From: Synchiropus splendidus
Lineage: Eukaryota > Chordata > Actinopteri > Syngnathiformes > Callionymidae
DNA length: 64,000 bases
Direction of reading: 5' to 3'
Assembly (NCBI RefSeq): GCF_027744825.2
Contig: NC_071347.1
Span: forward strand, 10,415,501-10,479,500
Shown: positions 58,110 to 64,000 of the stretch, in pieces
How positions within the stretch are numbered: the stretch's first letter is position 1
Layout of the letters: each line of letters opens with the position of its first letter
The notes under the pieces: model-generated
What the model was told of the DNA's origin: nothing
Database searches by the model: none
What the model saw: the letters and a program-made list of their open reading frames with translations, nothing else
Program-made: the position numbers and the translations under genes

Positions 58110-59370
58110 TTGTGTCACTTGTTTGCACCTTCTTTCACTGCAAAACTTTATCCAAACTGCAGCCAGACACCCCCCTTCTGGTTATATCAAGTACTACACT
58201 CAAACCATGTGAGTTTCCCTGCAAAGTGAGCTTTTTTTGCTTTTGTTTTTAATGGGGAGTCTCTTTAACTGTTTCTCACGAGTGGCTCCATCTAGTGGCG
58301 GGGTTGAATGTATCATACGTGAACAAATACTGTCATTTGTTTTGCAGAGTATGATGTCTGCCAATTGGAAATTCATCCTGCTTCTTTCCCTAGAGCTCAG
58401 TATTATCTAGGCGCATGATCCACCCACTCTCAAGTGCCCTGGGACTCTGGCTCGCTCTCGTCCCTCTTGACTCTGGAATGTTGGCTTCTCATCATCACTG
58501 CCGAATGTTTCCATCGGTTTAACATGGTTTACTCTTCATTTTCATGGCTCTGTTTTGAGAAATGGCCTGATCCATCAGTGTGAGACTTGGAGTGGCGCAT
58601 CTGCCTGTTGAAACAAGCAGATGATGTGGGTCAACTGGTAAAGGCTTATCAGGAGAGTTCCACTCCCCAAATGAACCGATGACCTCGGACACCTCGTGAG
58701 GGCGAGTGACAGAGGAGTGTCAACAGTTAGAAGCTGCCCGACTTGACTTCTGCTGGAGCGTCCATGAGAAATGACCAGCCTTTCAACAAGAGACCAACGC
58801 TTTGTTTAACAACCTTAGATTTATTCGCATGACTGTGTACTGTTCATCAGAGCACAGTAGGTGGCGCCCTTGGCTTAGAAATGAGTGATGGGTCCTGCAT
58901 TTCGCTCTCCTACCGGAATAATGTATTTATTTCAATCTGTACCCAGTTTGTCCACTTCAAATTCATTCCAGTGTATCATTAATATTTTTCCACATTATGA
59001 TACAGTTTCACATAATTTAAAGATATGGAATAATAATGAATACAAAGACTTATTTGATATTATTATAGACTGTACAGTAGGTCATCAAATCTATCAAGTC
59101 TGTCAAGTCCGTTGCCTGTAGGGATTTGTCCAGCAGGTGTCAGTATTCAGTGAGACAGTATCAACACAGTTTGTCACTGTGTCGAACCCTTTATGACGCC
59201 TCATTTATCATCACTATTAAAAATACTGTGAAGGCTCATTGACCTGGTTGTTCAAATCCAAAGCTTTTGTAACAGACAGCGCCATCTAGCGGCCACTGAA
59301 ACTCGGTTTTGTGAAACTTCCATCATGTTTCAGACATCTCGCACGCACAAAAACACACCTGAACTGATGA
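58110..59370. other. Spacer between convergent cnot2 and washc4, no gene seen
   Basis: No exon was recognised. Several short motifs of the CCATCTAGTGGC type occur (58290, 58858, 59281), each one or two bases off the CTCF core. Confidence 0.55.
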
Positions 59371-59380
59371 AAGTGCAAAT

Positions 59381-59386
59381 TTTATT
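59381..59386 (-). terminator. Polyadenylation signal, washc4
   Basis: Minus-strand AATAAA about 410 bp past the predicted washc4 stop. Confidence 0.5.
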
Positions 59387-59793
59387 ACAAATCCTACCAA
59401 CAGCAAATGGAATGTTTTTAGGACATGAATCTAAAAATCTTTAAATTAAAACACCATTTAGTGTTTAATCGTCACGCACTAACATGATCAATGACACAGT
59501 TTTACACAGATAAAAGGCACACATGGATTCGGCTGGGACGCGATGACGGGACCTCACAGGACAGGGTTCATTTCAGAGTCGCCACAGCAACGTGGTCATT
59601 AAAAAGACAAATCAGATGAACAGAAGAGGATGGTTGAACAGAGGCAGCGGAGGTAAAGCCAGGATGGAATGGCTGCAAACACTTTTGGGCAACTTAAATC
59701 TCACTTGACATCCGCATTTATTCTCCTCTTGATGAACACAAAACACGTTCATGCGCTCCAACGCTGCTCCCGCGTGCGCCTGGTGAAAAGCCT

Positions 59794-62700
59794 TCATTCT
59801 GAGGCGCTTGAAACTGGCTTTATTGCGCCCTCTGATGGACAAAGAAGAAAACATACTGTTAACTGGCGAAGCGATGAACAGAAGCAGTAACATCCCAAAA
59901 TAGCTTGAGTAACTAGGGCTGCTAAATTCCAGGAATTAAAAAAAGTGGAAACTGTTCATGGGAATTTATCGGAATACACAAGAATAAACTGGGCATTTTA
60001 GCACAATCTGGGCAAAAAAAAAAACAAAAAGATGCCACTGAAATGCATTTGAAGTGCCTTTCCTCATTCACACGCACAGAGCACACAGCGCACTGCACGG
60101 ACCGCCTACTGGCGCTGTGCACGCCTACACCACACACACGGAAGAAGCACCAAGGCCATTTGAAGACACACATTTCAGTCTGTGGACGACACGAAATGAG
60201 GCAGTTTTTGATGTCACACCAGCAACCCTTCACACCTCATTCCGCGACTGGTGTGAAGAAAGGCAGACACAGACAACATCTGTGTCTACCTTCAACCCCA
60301 CCCACTTTGCATAGCCTCTGCTCACCTTTATCCTTCTTCTCTAGCGTCTCCTCTGCTGCAGTTTTGTCTGCTCTGAAGAAAATCCTGGCGCTGCTCAGGG
60401 AGAAGTGCAGCAGCTCGAACTCCTGTGGGAAGAAACCAATCCAGGTCAGATCATTTGGGACCAATTCAAAGGTGAAGGTTGAGTCAAGGACCTGCAGGTA
60501 GAGCTCCAGCCTCTTCTGAGTTAGGTTCATGGTCTGCAGCAGCTTCTCATCCTGGCCGCTGGAGTGGACGTTCTGCTCCTTCATCATGGTGCTCATCTCC
60601 TTCTTGTACTTGTCTCTGACCGCCTGGAACCAGTGCAGCGAGTCGAACTCCAGGTACTGATCCAGCAGCTTCAAGATGTAGGCCACGCCTTGGAACACAA
60701 CATCAGAGTGAGACCCAGCACGGACCCACCACCGAGAACGACCCTCCGTCCTGCCCCACTCACCCATGGCGAAGCCGTCGTCGGTGAAAGCTGCTCCAGT
60801 TTTGTTCTTCTTGTTCAGCTTCTCTTTGCAGCTGATGGAGTGCTCCACAAAATTCACCGTCTGAGGGCGTTAAAAGTGAGTCAACTCTTGATAAGCACAA
60901 CAGCAGTAAGGAGTCAATGAGGCTTCATGAGACTGTGTCCTAATTTTCACAGGCCACTCGGTGGCAAAAAAACCTCTGCCATGGCTGTAACAGAATGTGG
61001 CGTTTGACAGCCAAAACTAAACATGAAAGAGCGTTGTCATGTTTATTTTACAAGGAAATAGCGAAAACAAACTGCGTAATACAGAGCGTCTTGACTGATG
61101 TGAGTTATCAAACACCCGCTGTGCTCCTCCACGAGTTCAGGGAGTTTGCAAAGTTGCTTTTGGAGAGTCTCCCGAGACAAGGGACAAAACCCGAATCGCT
61201 TGTGTTCACGTCTCGGACTTCTGTCTTGAGACAGAGCACACAGTGTGAAAGCGCCTTTACACTCCTCTGTCAGGGAGTAAATACTGGACTTGATAGTCTC
61301 TTGGTTGTCCAGAAACAAAGGCACCGCCTTTGTGTGTTGCTTGTGTTTCTAACAATAACTACAGTGAATCTGTTGAACATGGGGAGTTTTCTAAAGAAAA
61401 GAGAAGCCTCCCTGGCCCACTCACCAGAGGGGGAACTATCATGTAGAAGTTCCTCAGGTGCATGTTCTTCACACTGCGAAACTCAGGCGCAAACACAGCC
61501 ACCAGCATCTTGAAGTACTCGGTGCCCTCGGCAGAGTTGCTGGTCAGATCCTCCAACACCAAGTCCAGGACACTGTGGATGATCACGATTAAGTTTAGAT
61601 TAGATCAGAGGAAAACAGTGGAGGAGCAAAGAGTGACAGAAAAGAGAGACTTATTATCCTTGTGGTTCCCCACCGAATGCTAGAAAACTGACTTCAAGCT
61701 CTCTGGATGAGCTTTGACTCTAAAACATTTTTAAATTTGGTCATAATATAATTGCGCTGGATGCGAGCACAGATCTTTACATACAACATGTGACTGCTTG
61801 GTTCTTTATTTTCAATAAAACATCTCAAGACAAATCCCGACAAAAACAGTATTTTGTGAACAATAGTGTACAAGTGATCCACTGTCTTCCAAAATCTCCA
61901 GGCCTTTTCATAGAACCCGCAGGAGCCAAGGGAGTCAAGTCTGACACACACATTTGCAGACGCTCTAACATCCATATATCCTTCTGACCTTTGTCCATGT
62001 GTCCCCACAGTGACTGTGGGGGTTTTCACACAATGGATTAGGTCTCAGGACAAAGTCAGCGAGGCTCAACAATCTGAGGTGGGAACACAAGCAAACCCAC
62101 CTTTAACCTTGGACCAAACTCCACCTGGACAGCCAGACAGTCGGGAAGAAAACTGCTCCATAACAGATGCTGAGGTTCTCAGCCATAACAGCATTACAGT
62201 CTGTGATCTGTGTTATTCTCATCGAACAAAGGAGCCTGTTGTGACTGGTGAGTAATGGCCTTGTAGAGTGTAGTGATAAGCACCAGCCAAACTGAGGTCT
62301 TTTTGAGAGTTCCCCACTCCAGTTTGACCCTGCCCCAGGTCACGGTGACCCAAGTCTTGTGATGCATGCCGTCACAGTTATGGGTTGCAAATTATTTCTC
62401 TTGCTACTGGCTAATCTTCACCCTGCGTCTTCAGCACGCGCAACACTTTGTATTATAGGATACTGGGACCAGCCCAGATTGTGGTGAATGATCTCGTTTG
62501 AGGCCTAAAGGGCCACAAGAGAAACTGTTACGGTTGTGAGGGACTATCATCAAAGAAATATATACATCGTAACAAGGACAAAATGAACCTAAGAAGATGA
62601 AACGTAAGAAGTGTAAATATGCCATGAAACCATTTGAAATATTTCATTTTATATCCATTTAATTGGAATATTCAACTATGGACAAGACATTCAAGATGAA

Positions 62701-63376
62701 AATGTATTTCAAACTATATTTTCAGTATTACTTGAATATATTTTGAGGAACATGAAAAAAACTTTGAAATTTTTTGTCTTAAAACAAGAACATGCTATAT
62801 TTACTGCTGAGGTGATGGTGGTGACTAAAAGAGAGAACAAAGAAAAGGCAGCAAAATACAGACATATTAGTTATAATTTACGTCTGATGTCAAACATACA
62901 GGCATCAGGCCACATATGGACCCCAGGCTGCACTTTGCCCAGGTCCGGAAAAGGCAGTTAAGCCAAGTGATAGGAAACAAACCAGCTGCTGTCCCGACTG
63001 AACAATGACTTAAAATGGACAGAAACGTCTCTGTTCATGCTAAATCAGAAACAAATATAACGAAGAGTGTGTGTGGAAAGAGGGTGAGAGCTGTAGCAGG
63101 ACGTTTCTCCCCGGCTCACAGATGAGGAAGTGATGAGTGGGGCTACCTTGCAGCTCTCCGCGTCTCCTCTGACAGCCCCTCCTCTTTCACCAGCTCTTCA
63201 AAGTTCACAATGTCCTCCAGGTCGGGCACAAATCTGAGGATGCAGCTTGTAAAATCAGGAACTTTTGTGCTGCGTTACATTCAGTTGGCGGTCCAATGTT
63301 TTCACTCACCTGATGGCGCTGCTGCAACAGTGGAGGCCTCCAGAGCGGATCATACGCACATAACCCATAGCGTTAC
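59794..63376 (-). CDS. washc4: WASH complex subunit 4 (SWIP), C-terminal part, runs off the right edge
   Basis: WASHC4 is a core subunit of the WASH complex, which nucleates branched actin on endosomes. Minus-strand exons: 63310-63376, 63147-63233, 61425-61572, 60764-60860, 60492-60688, 60326-60422 and a predicted last exon 59794-59831. They encode [89 protein letters not shown] and [19 protein letters not shown], all strongly conserved. Phases match at each junction. The rightmost exon starts at an acceptor (CCCCCAG) with one codon base missing, so the rest of the gene lies beyond 64000. The last exon has a strong pyrimidine tract and CAG acceptor and gives a short tail [12 protein letters not shown]; it is the least certain part. 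Confidence 0.88.
59905..60020. repeat. Dispersed repeat fragment in last washc4 intron
   Basis: AGGGCTGCTAAATTCCAGG followed by GGAAACTGTTCATGGG and GAATTTATCGGAATA resembles a widespread 'TTCCATGGGAATTTACCGGAA' fish repeat. Ends were not defined. Confidence 0.35.
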
Positions 63377-64000
63377 CTGGGGGAGAAACATCATTCAGGT
63401 GAGAGGACCTCGTAGCCCGGTTCTGTTTCTGCCTATTTACATTCGAAACGCTCTATTTTCTCTGATCATTTCAAAGACTTCTCAAATGATTTTGGATCCC
63501 GGTGGGTACTAGAGGGAGCTGTCGTGCCAAATGTGACCCCTCCCAAAAAGTGATGTGGAGAAGTGCACACAAAGCTCCATTATACTAGGCGATAAAATCC
63601 ACAGCATTTTTATGTTTTAAGTTTTAAGTAAAGCACAATGAATGAGACTGTTTGCCGAAACGGACCAGCTTATAAACTTGTGTCTATGTTTCAGATATTT
63701 GAAAAGCTGTGCACAAAGGTAAAGAAAAACAAACAAACATCAATACAAGCCAAAATACGCTGCTGTAAACCTGTGATGCAACGTTAAGCTTCACTTTTGA
63801 TTCACAATATTTGTGTTAACTCCTCGAAATCATTTTATCTCATGTGCATAACCACCAGACCTCTGCATTTCCTATAGAATTGACATACATAGAGTGCAGG
63901 AATCACTTTTGGGCACAACACCAGTCTTTGCTATACATTCTGGTGGTTGATAATTCATGTGTTTTCACCACTATTAGGCTGATGAACATCTGATATTGAT
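63377..64000. other. washc4: washc4 intron, nothing recognised
   Basis: Sequence upstream of the rightmost visible washc4 exon. No further washc4 exon was found up to the window edge, so this intron is longer than 620 bp. Confidence 0.6.

Noticed and set aside
60043..60501. A 152-codon plus-strand frame opposite washc4
   Set aside because: It overlaps the antisense of a washc4 exon and intron and resembles no family.

Overview
The window looks like nuclear DNA from a bony fish, most likely a compact-genome percomorph teleost. Genes are split by GT-AG introns, many only 65-90 bp long. Encoded proteins are clear vertebrate orthologues, and the spacers hold fish-type DNA-transposon remnants and long microsatellites. 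No bacterial, viral or CRISPR content was seen. I assigned genes by reading the conceptual translations, joining exons by hand at GT/AG sites with matching phase, and comparing with protein families from memory; no database search was run.

Layout, left to right. (1) 1.7-19.5 kb, plus strand: dennd4a, a Rab GEF with DENN and PPR parts, in 29 coding exons including an 18-nt microexon. (2) 22.3-24.5 kb, minus: a complete 451-residue alpha-tubulin gene with the classic 'ATG-only' first exon, TATA box and two CCAAT boxes. (3) 26.4-31.9 kb, minus: slc24a1 (NCKX1, Na+/Ca2+-K+ exchanger), 9 coding exons. (4) 32.8-35.1 kb, minus: a tandem slc24a1-like paralogue of 5 exons with an intact frame but altered ion-binding residues. 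(5) 35.9-40.2 kb, plus: ints14 (Integrator subunit 14), 11 exons. (6) 40.6-44.1 kb, minus: hacd3 (3-hydroxyacyl-CoA dehydratase 3), 11 exons. (7) 44.3-45.0 kb: a 645-bp GATA/GACA satellite. (8) 46.5-47.8 kb, plus: an intact, intronless seipin (bscl2) coding sequence. (9) 49.8-50.7 kb, minus: single-exon lrrc10. (10) 53.9-57.6 kb, plus: cnot2, with a hAT-like element in an intron. (11) 59.8-63.4 kb, minus: the 3' part of washc4 (WASH complex subunit 4), which runs off the right edge.

The genes do not form one pathway. dennd4a, slc24a1, ints14 and hacd3 are neighbours in human 15q22, so this is conserved linkage and supports the dennd4a call. lrrc10, cnot2 and washc4 belong to human chromosome 12q, so the window spans an ancient junction of two linkage blocks, with the satellite and the intronless seipin lying at the join.

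The most unusual item is the slc24a1-like paralogue. Its reading frame, splice sites and membrane segments are preserved. Its alpha-1 repeat has Lys where exchangers need Glu, and its alpha-2 repeat has Asn at the Asp that sets K+ dependence. Other points worth a look are five exact matches to the CTCF core motif, partly in convergent orientation, the intronless seipin, and a transposon inserted just upstream of a cnot2 splice acceptor.
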